Source: Albugo candida (lineage: Eukaryota > Oomycota > Peronosporomycetes > Albuginales > Albuginaceae). Taken from it: a stretch of 64,000 bases of DNA. Shown here piece after piece: positions 54,025 through 64,000 of this stretch. Numbering within the stretch: position 1 is the stretch's first letter; every line of letters starts with the position of its first letter. A program made the translations under genes and the position numbers. The DNA lies in the NCBI GenBank assembly GCA_905220665.1, contig CAJNAR010000168.1:124001-188000 (forward strand), in the 5' to 3' direction. Under the pieces are notes generated by a model. The model ran no database searches. It was not told the origin of the DNA and saw nothing but the letters and a program-made list of their open reading frames with translations.

Positions 54025-56566
54025 TCACTGCATGGAGAACCCCGTTATTTCCATATTAATAACCAGAGTCAAATACGTTTCCAGCTGCTCCTTGCTCTCA
54101 TAAATTGGCAAATCGATCCGATTGAAGCATGTATGTGCTTGTGGAAATAATCCTGCTGGAGGGACTCCGCATGGCACCAAATGTATTCCAAATCTTCGAA
54201 CTCGCCCATCACTACTCAAAAGAGCTTTGAATCCTTCAACAGGAACACGCGAGGATCCAGTAGCAAACTGCAATAATCTCGCCCGTTTTTCTTGCGAGAA
54301 GGAGCTGACAACCTCCCAAAACCATTCAACAGCTTTCTTTTCTCGCCGGCTGGGTTGATCTATCTCCTGATACTTCACATCTGTATGTGATTCCCAGTCA
54401 TCGACGTCAATGCTTGGGACTCCACAGAGTATTAATTCCAATTCTTGATAATCAAATACTGCTAGCAAAGTCCGGGGGATAATGTCATAGAGACCTTGCA
54501 GAATTGCATTGACTTGCTCATGGACTGTGTCGAACATCTTATACTTGACCAATAGCTCGAGATATTCTTGCTTGTTGTCATCATTCACCATAATATTCTT
54601 TCCGTCTGGCTTCAGCTCCTCTGTTATGAGTTGTCCTTGCGCATCGCGCCGTTGCATGGTGAAATCAAGGCATAGAGAGTCCACGTTCGAGTTTTCTCGA
54701 AGCCAACAGGCACTACGATAAAGTTCCTCATCCAAGAACTCCAAGTCCGAGAATGAAATGGGTACGCCAAGCAAATGCTTTAGAAAAGGCAGCGCAAAGT
54801 AAACTGTCAGCAATTGACCTTCGAGCAAACACTTGGCTATGAGGCGTCCAATGAATTGGTAACTAATTAAATGATCGGGGTGTGTTTGACCAGAGTTTGG
54901 ATTGATCCAATAGCTCAAATTTTCGACGTGGGTTGCCTGGAAAAGCCCATAGGACTCATCGAACAACTGTTCACATAACAATGTGACCCACTCACGCATC
55001 AAGCCACCTGCATCTAATCCAGGCTCTTCTATAAACTCGATTCGAAGACGCTGTCGTAAATCAGAAGCTGGGACCAGCATCAAAAGGCGCATTGATTCGT
55101 CCAAAACGGCATCACGACGGATTTTCAACAGTAAATGTCCGTCTTCCCATGATATTGCGATTTTCTCCAGCTCTTGTAAAAGCCATCGAACTTTTTGACG
55201 AAATGGGAGGGCAGCAACGGCTTCAAAGTCGATGACTGTACTACACCTGGGAAATTCAGTGGTATCAATGGGATCGGCTTCATGCGTGATCGATTCCGCT
55301 GGAACCCAGACGATATTCCCATGTTTATCTACATGACGTACATATCCTACAGACGACTCATTGATATAACCAGTTCCATTTTGCGAAAAATTCGCGGTGG
55401 ATCCGTTTTCTGCGAGTGCTTTTGGGGTATCCATATTTATAGACTTTTTGTGTTTTCGAATTGACGGTGAAGTGTCTAGCATAGTCAACTCTGTTTCAAT
55501 GCAACCTTCTCTTCGCTCCATTGTCTCATTAGTGTCTCCTGTGATTCGCGACTTCGTTTTCTCGGATCTCTGTGGGTGGCCGTACGCTGTATCGGCAAAA
55601 GAATCTGCCATGCTTGAAGCTCGTGAACGCACCATAGCGTCCGCCGTCAGAATACTTATCCGGGGAGGTAGACAGTCTTCATCTCGTACCCAGCGAAACT
55701 GACCGTCTGTAGTCTTTTCACGACGCCACAGATTACGTCTACGTGCTCCTCTTTGCCGTTGATTCAAATTCATTTCGTTAAGTCGTCGAACATGGAAAGA
55801 TCGCTGACGAGCTACTAATAGGCTTTGCGCAGAAGGTGATGGATTGAACGTCATACTACTGGTCGCATGATTCGCTGGACTCGGTATAGCCTGCTGAGAG
55901 ATGACTGCAAATGAAATGAGCATATCAACATGTTAAAGCCAATTCATGAAGCTCGTTACCTTGGGGTGTCCCACACATAATGCACTCCTTCTTTGCAGGA
56001 TGATTATCATGATAACATATAGAGCACTGCCATTCTTCATCTTCTACAAAACTTTATAATTCCAATTTAAAACGTTGTAATTGACGAAATGACATATTGT
56101 GTCTCACCTATCCAACAAAGAGTGACGTTGCATGTTATTGTTCGCATTATCGTGCCCGACAAATCGTTGTGCTTGACGCTGTTGGTGACAATAAATCAAA
56201 ATACTACCACCACCCAGGACCAATATGATACCCAAGAACGCATATATATAGGTGGAGACCCCGACTACAAGGTATCGTGATAATAAGTGACACGACAAGA
56301 AAGTTGCAATGTCGACCCAATGTACCTTGTGACCTTCGTCTGCTTGCAACGGTACCACTATCGTATTGCGTCTCATTTGTATTCCATACAAGTGAACGCA
56401 GTCTTTGTGTCACAGAAGTTTGTGTATTCCAGGATGCTATTATAGTATTAGTTACAGCGCTACGAGAAGTCGCTTCAGCAAAGTCTGCGCACAAGTTTCG
56501 ATAGCAAAACACTGCAAATTGGAGCTTTAAAATCCAATGATATAACATCGTGGCTGAATCACACAA
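54025..56566 (-). CDS. Membrane-anchored HECT E3 ubiquitin ligase with RanBP2-type zinc finger
   Basis: Four exons: from 56566 an N-terminal segment (MLYHWILKLQFAVFCYR) possibly serving as signal or anchor; then a clear membrane helix (VSTYIYAFLGIILVLGGGSI); then a RanBP2 finger (DEEWQCSICYHDNHPAKKEC, then IMCG); then a long exon ending at 54025. The latter has two short W-containing repeats (GQFRWVRDEDCLPP and GNIVWVPAES) and the HECT domain: EFIEEPGLDAGGLMREWVTL, FIGRLIAKCLLEGQ, GLYDIIPRTLLAVFDYQELE and catalytic Cys in PQAHTCFNRIDLP. About 800 aa. HECT ligases take ubiquitin onto that Cys and pass it to substrates. The finger could bind ubiquitin or RNA. The topology puts the ligase in the cytosol next to a membrane (inference). 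Confidence 0.85.
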
Positions 56567-57062
56567 TACCCAAGCAGTGGAAACGAATATGTCCAGCTAC
56601 AGACGGGTTGGTGATAGTCGGTCTTAGAATTGTGTGAAATTGATTCAGCAGATGAGAGTAAAATTGGGTCGTAGCCTTTCTCGTAGTAATGCTTCTGCGG
56701 GAAGATTAAAATAGAAAGAATAAACTCAGGGTGTGTTGCATTCTGTCGAACACAATCTCGTCACTGGTTCTTGAGACATTTCCTGCAGCAACGTCATTTG
56801 ATGTGTGACCGTTGAATAACAACTATCGTGGCTGCAGACGAATAGAGGTGTTGTATACCTTTATAGCTGTTAAAAGACTCCGAGTTGATTGCTACTACCA
56901 AATGTATTATGCTTTCAAGTTTGAAAGTTCTAACTTGTGATAGAAATCCCAACAAAATCGTGAGAATTCTATTCTTCTTGATAGAAAATCACTGATCTAC
57001 TTGCAAAAATTGTTGAAATCGACTGCATCGAACTTTATTCACCAATATCAACCATAGCCTAC
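56567..57062. other. Intergenic, no gene seen
   Basis: No frame of note. Promoter of the HECT gene and 3' flank of the small membrane-protein gene. Confidence 0.45.
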
Positions 57063-57295
57063 CTATTGTCGCTTCTTGTTCATGATAGCGGACTTTTTGA
57101 TAGTTTGCTTGTTTTCTTGAAGCGCTCGAGTGAGCCAAAATATCTAGAGGAATCATAACCAAGGTTGTCGACACGAGTAATGTGCTTTTTACTTACCAAT
57201 ACGGCGACGTGTACGGCGATTAGCCCAGTTATAAACGTGTTCAGCCCGGTGCCAAAGTCTGTACCAAGGATCGATGTGGGGAAAGTAAATGACAT
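57063..57295 (-). CDS. 59-aa single-pass membrane protein, unrecognised
   Basis: Two exons, 57295-57197 and 57143-57063, with a 53-bp GTAAGT..TAG intron in phase 0, give 59 aa. The sequence is MSFTFPTSILGTDFGTGLNT, one hydrophobic helix (about 20-38, FITGLIAVHVAVLIFWL), then a strongly basic tail ending KKSAIMNKKRQ. The splice makes the helix continuous, which supports the model. It resembles small integral membrane or respiratory-assembly proteins in layout, but no family was recognised. It is divergent from the GBP-like gene. Confidence 0.5.
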
Positions 57296-57569
57296 TTTCT
57301 ATGATTTCTGGATCGGAAAACTCCAGCTATTCACTATGATAACTAAAATACAAGCCCTAAGAGTTTGTATTGTAGATCGCAGACATGAGCATGCCATCTT
57401 CCTCACAAGAAGTGAGTTTATGACAAATTAATCGCTTTAAAAACTACAATCCGAATAGGATCATTATCACTCCAACCAGTTTGTGCTATATATGTGCGAC
57501 TGTTCTGGAAACGAGAATCATTCTTACCACGAGAAAGGCGTCATTCGATAGATAGGAAGACTCTTTCGA

Positions 57570-59876
57570 ATGACTTCAATTGCGCCACTTCCATTCATAA
57601 CAGTCGAAAACAATGGTCAATTCAAGATAAATCTCGAGGCCACCTCAATTATAAAACGTATACCTGGCAGAATTGTGGTTTTGACGATTGCGGGTTCGTA
57701 TCGCACGGGAAAATCGTTTTTACTGAATGCTTTAATTGCGCGAGCTCTTCAAAGAGGCCTTATCTCCACACAAACAAATTCAACTGATAAAACAATAAAC
57801 TTGGAAACAGACAAGCTAAGTGGTTTTCAAGTCGCTGGAACAGTGAATGCGTGTACAAAAGGAATCTGGATGTGGGCTGAACCATTACAATATCGTGATG
57901 CGACAACGATTTTGTTTCTTGACACGGAGGGTTTGAACGCAACACGCTGCGAAAACAATTACGACGTCAAATTATTTTCTCTTCTACTGCTTATTTCATC
58001 AATTTTGATCTACAACAGCCGTGGAACTATTGATAGTCACGCTTTAGAGGATCTCTCACTGGTGCTCAACATAAGTCGTCACATCCAGTCCAACATGGAA
58101 AGTGAAAATGGCGCGGGAAAAGGCTTCATCTACCCGTCGTTCCTTTGGATTGTTAGAGACTTCACATTGAAATTGAAGGATCAGAGAGGTTTCACCATAA
58201 CGTCCAGAGACTACCTCGAACGTGCATTAAGGCCATGTCATTCCGCTTCTACTTCAGCTAGTCAGGATTGTATTCGATCAGCTCTTATTGAATCTTTTCC
58301 ACGCCGAAATTGCATCACAATGGTGCGACCAATTCTAGAGGAGACAAAACTCCAGAAGGAAATACCTCGCGGTGATGTGAGACTTGATGAACTGCGACCA
58401 GAATTTCTGAAAAATTTGGATGATTTGTTGGAGTGTATTCTCGATGATAGCACCGAAGAAAATAGTTTGAATGGGAAGAATTTGGATGGAACAATGTACT
58501 GCGATCTAGTGGCTGCATATGCTGAGGCGATGAACAACAGAGATTCCGTCGATGTCAATAATGCCTGGATGGTAGTGGTTCAAGAAAAATGCGAGAAGAC
58601 TGTGCAAGAAGCAGTTATTATTTACCATCATGAGATGCAAAAGCACATCAGGGAGAATCTATTCAGTGAAGCAGATATCCCGGAAGGCGATCAAGATAAT
58701 AAAGGTTCACTCGTAAATGCTATAGAGCAAACTTACGGTGCAAGTTTTGGCACCATACAAAACGTTGTGGAGGTAATGGATGTGGAGTTATTAGAGTATG
58801 ATTCAGGTGTTCTCTTTTGTCCACGTTCAGTCAGCCTACCAAGTCGAGAAGAAGATTTGGCATCAATTCATCGCTATTGTAAGCACCTTGCAAAAACCTA
58901 CTTTTACCAGACTTTGGCAAATAAATGCTGCAAGGAAGAATCTGCCAAGCATTATGAGTCGTTGCGTTTGCAAGTAGCAACCATTTACGACTCGTTTCGT
59001 AATGACAATATTGATGCATCCATGTCATATTGTCGGTCTTTGCTTCATTATCTGTTGACAAAACATTCTTTCGACGCTATAAACGACGAGGCGAATCCTG
59101 ATACAACCAAATCAGCGACGGAATTTATACAAAATCAAGCCGACCAGCTTCATGCTCAGTATAGCAAATATGCCTTAGGTGTATCGGCCGATGCTGCCTA
59201 CGTGGAGTACATCACTACTCAAATGCTCGATGCGCTGGTAGATATCAGGAAGCAAACGATTAAACACCAAAACTTACAGTTCAGTTCACTGGATCAAGAA
59301 ATCAAAGATCGGACAAGCCAGCTTGGACTTATTGGCGGGGAAGCTCGCACTATGGAGAGGCTGTTTGCATTCAAGCAGCAATCACTCCAGCTTGTTGCGA
59401 AAGAGAACGAGCAGCGATACGATCATGAGATATTTACCTTGCAGCAAGAACTCAAGTATGAAAATGATAAATTGGAGCATCTTCTTGATCATAACGCGAC
59501 TTTGAAACGTATGGTTGAATTAGCTCAAGAAGGGCAAACTCGTACCGCGGAATATGTGAACCCGACATCAGTTGCTAAAATGGAAGGATACCTTCTGCAG
59601 GCTAATGTTCAAGCAACTGGTGGCTGGGAACAAATTTATGTCGTAATGAATGATCGCACACTATGTTCGTATCTCACAAAATCGGATTATACTCGAGCCA
59701 AAGCCAGCAGTCTCGTGCACAATCTTATTGGAGCAAGTCTAAAAGTAGATTGTCTCGCACCGGAAGCATTTCAGATTGTGTTTGATCAATCTCACCATTT
59801 GACACTTCGCGCCAAGTCGATCGAGGCAAAAAATCAATGGATCACCTCAATTCGAGAAGCCATAAGGGAGAGATGA
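57570..59876 (+). CDS. Guanylate-binding-protein-like large GTPase with C-terminal PH domain
   Basis: Single exon, 768 aa. The GTPase domain has GSYRTGKS (G1, residues 42-49), switch I Thr97 in NACTKGIWMW, DTEG (G3, 118-121) and the GBP-type WIVRD (G4, Arg-Asp at 195-196). RHD3/atlastin/GBP proteins share this GTP-driven dimerisation mechanism. A long helical region follows (about 330-660, with KQQSLQLVAKENEQRYDHEI), as in the GBP stalk. Residues about 670-766 form a PH domain: MEGYLLQANVQATGGWEQIY onward to the conserved Trp near the end (EAKNQWITSIREAI). No CaaX box or double membrane hairpin is seen, so membrane contact probably comes from the PH domain (inference). Confidence 0.88.
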   Translation: MTSIAPLPFITVENNGQFKINLEATSIIKRIPGRIVVLTIAGSYRTGKSFLLNALIARALQRGLISTQTNSTDKTINLETDKLSGFQVAGTVNACTKGIWMWAEPLQYRDATTILFLDTEGLNATRCENNYDVKLFSLLLLISSILIYNSRGTIDSHALEDLSLVLNISRHIQSNMESENGAGKGFIYPSFLWIVRDFTLKLKDQRGFTITSRDYLERALRPCHSASTSASQDCIRSALIESFPRRNCITMVRPILEETKLQKEIPRGDVRLDELRPEFLKNLDDLLECILDDSTEENSLNGKNLDGTMYCDLVAAYAEAMNNRDSVDVNNAWMVVVQEKCEKTVQEAVIIYHHEMQKHIRENLFSEADIPEGDQDNKGSLVNAIEQTYGASFGTIQNVVEVMDVELLEYDSGVLFCPRSVSLPSREEDLASIHRYCKHLAKTYFYQTLANKCCKEESAKHYESLRLQVATIYDSFRNDNIDASMSYCRSLLHYLLTKHSFDAINDEANPDTTKSATEFIQNQADQLHAQYSKYALGVSADAAYVEYITTQMLDALVDIRKQTIKHQNLQFSSLDQEIKDRTSQLGLIGGEARTMERLFAFKQQSLQLVAKENEQRYDHEIFTLQQELKYENDKLEHLLDHNATLKRMVELAQEGQTRTAEYVNPTSVAKMEGYLLQANVQATGGWEQIYVVMNDRTLCSYLTKSDYTRAKASSLVHNLIGASLKVDCLAPEAFQIVFDQSHHLTLRAKSIEAKNQWITSIREAIRER

Positions 59877-61699
59877 TTTATGAACGAGTATTTTTGTGAC
59901 TAGTGAATTCAAAGTTTGGTCGATATTTGTTTCAGTATCCTATTACGTATTTCCCACCCAGTTCTCCCTTTGAAGGTTGCAGGTAGCCAAAGATACCATA
60001 CAGCTGCACGCTGCTATTTTCCGCTTGACTCTCATTTGCCATATAGCTTCAGCACTTGACAAGTGACTACAACATACTGATGAGCTTCTCATATTATGCA
60101 CCCTATCCCAAACTGGGATCAATTTTGCCGATGCCCACGCTTGTAAGCACGACTAAGCAGAAGAGCTGGGGTAGACATCCTGACGAGGAGAGATTTCTTA
60201 AGAACCACAAAATTCAATCGTTTGTCGATTGATGATGAGTACACGATCATTGACGCCATCAATGCAAAAAAACGTCAGCCGAAATCGAATATACATATCA
60301 GCTTAGTTTTGTGGATGACAGAAATGATTTTGTAAATCCCGGAAAGTACGTGGGAGGTTACCACGTGCTTGCTGCCGTATTCTGCGCCGAACGACGGGAC
60401 TTTACTGATGACAACATTGCTTATTGGGTATGTTGGTACTCTGACTGCCTGGGACACATACAAATAAGCCGTTATTTCGGCATTTCGAAGCAACGATGCG
60501 TCGAGCTGCTGATATTGCTTGATGTTGAGTTTTCTTTGACTTATTTTCCCATAGCACCCGCTTTATTTGATGTTCACTGGTCAAACATCCTTCATGAAAA
60601 TGGAATCACATAACGAGCATGAATGCACCAAGATGATACGGCAAAAAGTATAGCCAACACACTCAAAAAATTGGTAAACATCTTGTCCCGTGACGAACTT
60701 ACGATCCACAAAACCAAAGTCATGTTTGCTGACGCGTTTCTCTTTCACCAAACGCTACGTTGAAGTCAGAAAGTGAAGACACGGTATCACCTTTTGAATC
60801 TATGCGGCAGAGGAGTATGATCTCCACGCTTGGTTATGCGAAGGCTGCTAATAGACTTATCCTGACAGTACAAACGAGTCATTGCGTGTACCAGGACCAC
60901 ACGACCATCTTGTGATTATAGTATTGCATCTTGGCGAAAATAATGGTATACTCATGCAAATAGTGCATCACCTTATTGGAGACTTTCTTACAAGCGAATA
61001 AAGCAAAATTTATACTTGAACGTACGGAATGTATCGTTCGAGATAGATTAAACCCCGTGACATATATGAACAGCCTCTTGATTGATCGGTATTACGGCAC
61101 ACTGAAGACGCTCCAAGGGAACAAAATAACGGTGAGAAGGAAATTGCTTTAATTCAGCAAGCTTTCACTTGGCACCCATAAACCGTCTATGATACAAGTT
61201 TTAGTGTGGATGCTGAGTCGTGTGAAGGCATGAGAAGAAAGCTGTAAACCGATGATATAGTACCGATGCATGCTGATTTGGATAGTAAGACTGCTGGAAA
61301 TCACAGCTATGAAGTGTTCGCAATCGTCAGTAATAGCATCACGCTATTCGATCCATCTCAAAGTACGCTTTCTCTTCAGCTTGAAATACGTAATGGTTCA
61401 AGCGTCAGCTCACCCAAGCATTTGTCACGATTTGCACTTCCTGCTCTACCTGCAACCAAAATGGCGACAAGATAGCAGCAAATTCGCATTCTGTGTCATC
61501 TGTTCGAACACTTGCTGCATCCAAAAGCGCAAATTTCTCTCTTGATTGGAAGGTTCCTGCCGTATGGAATTCCACGATAGCAAAACTCGGAAAAGTAACC
61601 ATGGGGATTCATCTACATGCTTAATTGTCAAGTTGCTTTTCATAACATCAATACTATTTACTAGTTTTGGTGGCTAGGGGTGACGCCCTACCTGGGTCA
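59877..61699. other. No recognisable gene; possibly degenerate sequence
   Basis: Frames are short and broken. One at 60311-60613 reads PGKYVGGYHVLAAVFCAERR and continues about 100 codons, without recognised homology. The area before the LINE may contain decayed repeats. Confidence 0.3.
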
Positions 61700-64000
61700 T
61701 GCCCACGGCGTCTAATTCTGACGGCTCTTCAATCCGGTAATTCAAGACCGTCAACTCGGCACTTTTAATGTTCGGGGATTAACCTCGAACATAAAGCAGA
61801 CATGTTTGGGAAAAGATCGCGCGCGGTTCAAACTGGACGTATGTGCTCTGCAGGAGACAAAAATGACGGAAGCTCTCGTCAACGTCCGACGGCCAACCGA
61901 TCGAGTTATACTTCTCCTTTCGGCAAAAGCCTATTTCGGTCTGGGACTCATATTGCCCGATAGAGTTGCTATCCATGTGCATCGGTATTGGATGGTCTGC
62001 GACCGTATCGCCGTATCACAACTAAAACTTTCAAAGCAAGCCAAGGCTACATTTATGAACGTCTATTCCCCGCAAATGAGACGCTATGCAGAAGAATATG
62101 ATGCATTTTATGACACACTTCAGCAAACAAACCAGCGTTACCGTCATCAGCTTTTCTTCATTTTGAGAGACCTCAACGCCAAAATAGGGTAGCGATGCGA
62201 AGGAGAGACTTTTCTGGGTTTATACTCACTCACGCGGATACCGAAACGATAATGACATCCGGTTCCGGGATTTCTGTGCGGAAAACGATTTCTTCCTGTC
62301 AAACACAGCTTTTTACAAGAAACGCGCACGCAATATCACCACCTGGCAAGGAATTAGCGGACGGGGTCCAATTTTCAATCAGATCGACTACATCATACTA
62401 CCCCTACGCCTCAAGCTGCTTCTTTCCAATTCACAATCTTGGAGCGGGAAACTTGTTGACAGCGATCATCGTCTCATAACCACACACCTTCAGCTGCCCA
62501 ATGTTTATAAGATTCTCGTGAAAATCTCCCGCACGCAACCTTCGGCACTTACTTTTGACACCGCCCTCCTCCGGGATCCGGACATACTTGATCCTTACCA
62601 GTAAATTATTGATCTCGAAAAGTACAAATACACGGAGAGAATGTATCATATCGTCCGACGGCTCACGACACGAAAGCGGCCAGCGCTATTTATATGTGAT
62701 CATGATGGGCACATCATTGGTAATTCCAAGAAAACAGCCCAAGTCATCACGGAATTTCTTTCAGGCCAATTTCACAAATCCCATCTCAGTCTCTGTTGGA
62801 ACATACATCATGGAATCTCCCATTACGGCGGAGAAAGTAACACAAGCATTTCGGTCTTTGAAATACAATCGCGCACCAGGCGCAGATCACATCCCAGCCG
62901 AATTACTCAAGTATAGTCCCCCAGTGGTTTCCGATCTCCTCGCTCGAGCAATCAATGTCATATCCAGAACCTCACTACATCCATGCGTGAAAGCCTTAAT
63001 CAATGGTGTTGTCATCACCGTTCCGAAGCCTAACAGACCGACGGGCAGCTATGCCAACCTTCGACCGATCACCCGTCTCAGTACCACTCGTAAGACCATA
63101 TCCACGGTCATCCTTAATCGCATCCGTACAAAGTGGATAATTGGATGTCGCCTAACGAGAGTGGCTTTTGAGTCACCCGCTGTACTGTACAGCAGATGCA
63201 GTCTGGGCACACAGATGGAATATCGCCCTAACGCATCGCTTCTAGACCAATGTGTACATTCTAGGGATTGACCTCAGCAAAGCTTTTGACACCATCGATC
63301 GACATAGATTGCTGATGGTTCTCGACTCGATCTTGGATCCAGACGAGGTCCAAATGATAAAAGCTCTCCTTAGCGCCACGACCCTCCAAATCCGCCTTTG
63401 TGTGAAATCCTACTCCAAATTCGCAAGTAATCATGGTACACCGCAAGGAGATGCGCTCTCCCCACTTTTGTTCGTGGTCTACTTGGAAGCTGTACTAAGC
63501 GATTTATGCCTGCACCTGGAGCTTTCAATGCGCGAGCTCAACGCCATTGTATTTGCTAATGATATGAATTTCACTCACCATGATCCTACTCGTCTCGAGC
63601 ATATCCTTCTTGTTGCCGAGCGAGTATTCCGGGCATGGTCCTTGACCATCAATGTCAGCAAAACTGACCGAACGACTATTGCTCGTGCACCGAACACAAC
63701 CGACGAAAGCTGGCGTACCGTCGCAAATTGGGATCACTACTTGGCGACTCCAAAGACGTATAAAAAGGTTTTGGAAACTATGGATTCATTCTCGCCTACT
63801 TCCAGAAACACTACACTTTCGCTTATACAATGTTTGTGTGTTGCCTATTCTGCTATACAACTGTGGAACATGGGGTCTCATGAACCGCGACATTGCCAGT
63901 CTTAAAGCGTACCACCGTCGCCACCTTCGCCGCGTCCTCCGCATCCACTACACTCAACACGTCAGCAACTCAGATCTGTAGAAGTGCTGTAACACAAAAC
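61700..64000 (+). pseudogene. LINE-type non-LTR retrotransposon ORF2, decayed, runs off the window
   Basis: An APE-type endonuclease starts near 61749 (LGTFNVRGLTSNIKQTCLGK), with LDVCALQETKM and ILRDLNAKIG in place of the usual GDFNAKIG. After frameshifts, IDYIILPLRLKLL and VDSDHRLITTHLQLP complete the domain. Reverse transcriptase: VTQAFRSLKYNRAPGADHIP, AELLKY, then VVITVPKPNR and PITRLSTTRK, LGIDLSKAFDTIDRHRLLM, GTPQGDALSPLLFVVYLEAV. The catalytic box reads FANDMNF, so the first Asp of xADD is Asn. The C-terminus has YNCGTWGLMNRDIASLKAYH. Several frame changes and the mutated box mean it is inactive. Confidence 0.85.

Noticed and set aside
60311..60613. 100-codon plus-strand frame
   Set aside because: Looks mildly protein-like, but no start context, neighbour exon or family could be supported, so it was not listed as a gene.

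Overview
The window looks like nuclear DNA of an oomycete, most likely a compact, low-GC species such as a white rust (Albugo). That is an inference: the genes are eukaryotic, tightly packed and cut by very uniform 45-70 bp GT..AG introns, and the family mix (SWEET transporter, TRP-like channel, guanylate-binding-protein-like GTPase, HECT ligase, Copia and MULE elements) fits oomycetes. No ribosomal RNA, tRNA, CRISPR or bacterial-type operon was seen.

Left gene-dense block (1-16.6 kb). A partial TIR-like/NB-ARC STAND gene runs off the left edge. It is followed by mitochondrial ribosomal protein mS38, an EF-hand protein, a p24 (TMED) cargo receptor, an unrecognised PDZ-containing protein with clathrin-adaptor-ear motifs, TFIIF alpha, the deadenylase PARN, a short CSTF2-like protein without an RRM, SF3B2, an ARMT1/DUF89 phosphatase and an LRAT-domain protein. 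Several of these act in transcription and mRNA processing: TFIIF, CSTF2-like, SF3B2 and PARN.

Transposon nest (19.0-34.8 kb). One old minus-strand Copia element (here Copia-B, 19014-34777) is bounded by an exact 5-bp duplication, CATTT. Its left LTR was split by a 4.6-kb segment with 49-bp inverted ends that holds a Copia RT/RNase H fragment (Copia-A) and, inside that, an apparently intact MULE (19146-21650, 9-bp duplication, 601-aa transposase). Its gag-pol was split by a plus-strand Copia (Copia-C, 184-bp LTRs) and a Tc1-like DD34E element.

Right block (35.4-64 kb). A SWEET transporter is followed by about 3 kb without a gene. Then come a TRP-like membrane protein with a huge repetitive proline-rich ectodomain, a secreted/GPI-like protein built from nine small symmetric phase-1 exons, a hypothetical acidic protein, a leucine-rich-repeat protein, a myotubularin and an sn-1 diacylglycerol lipase (both lipid-signalling enzymes). 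RNA polymerase I subunit RPA12, a membrane-anchored HECT E3 ligase with a RanBP2 zinc finger, a 59-aa membrane protein and a GBP-type GTPase with a C-terminal PH domain follow. The window ends in a decayed LINE.

The least ordinary items are the micro-exon secreted gene, the adaptor-motif PDZ protein, the TRP-like protein with its ectodomain repeats, the membrane HECT/RanBP2 fusion and the multi-layer transposon nest. Exon models were spliced by eye from GT..AG signals and reading-frame continuity.
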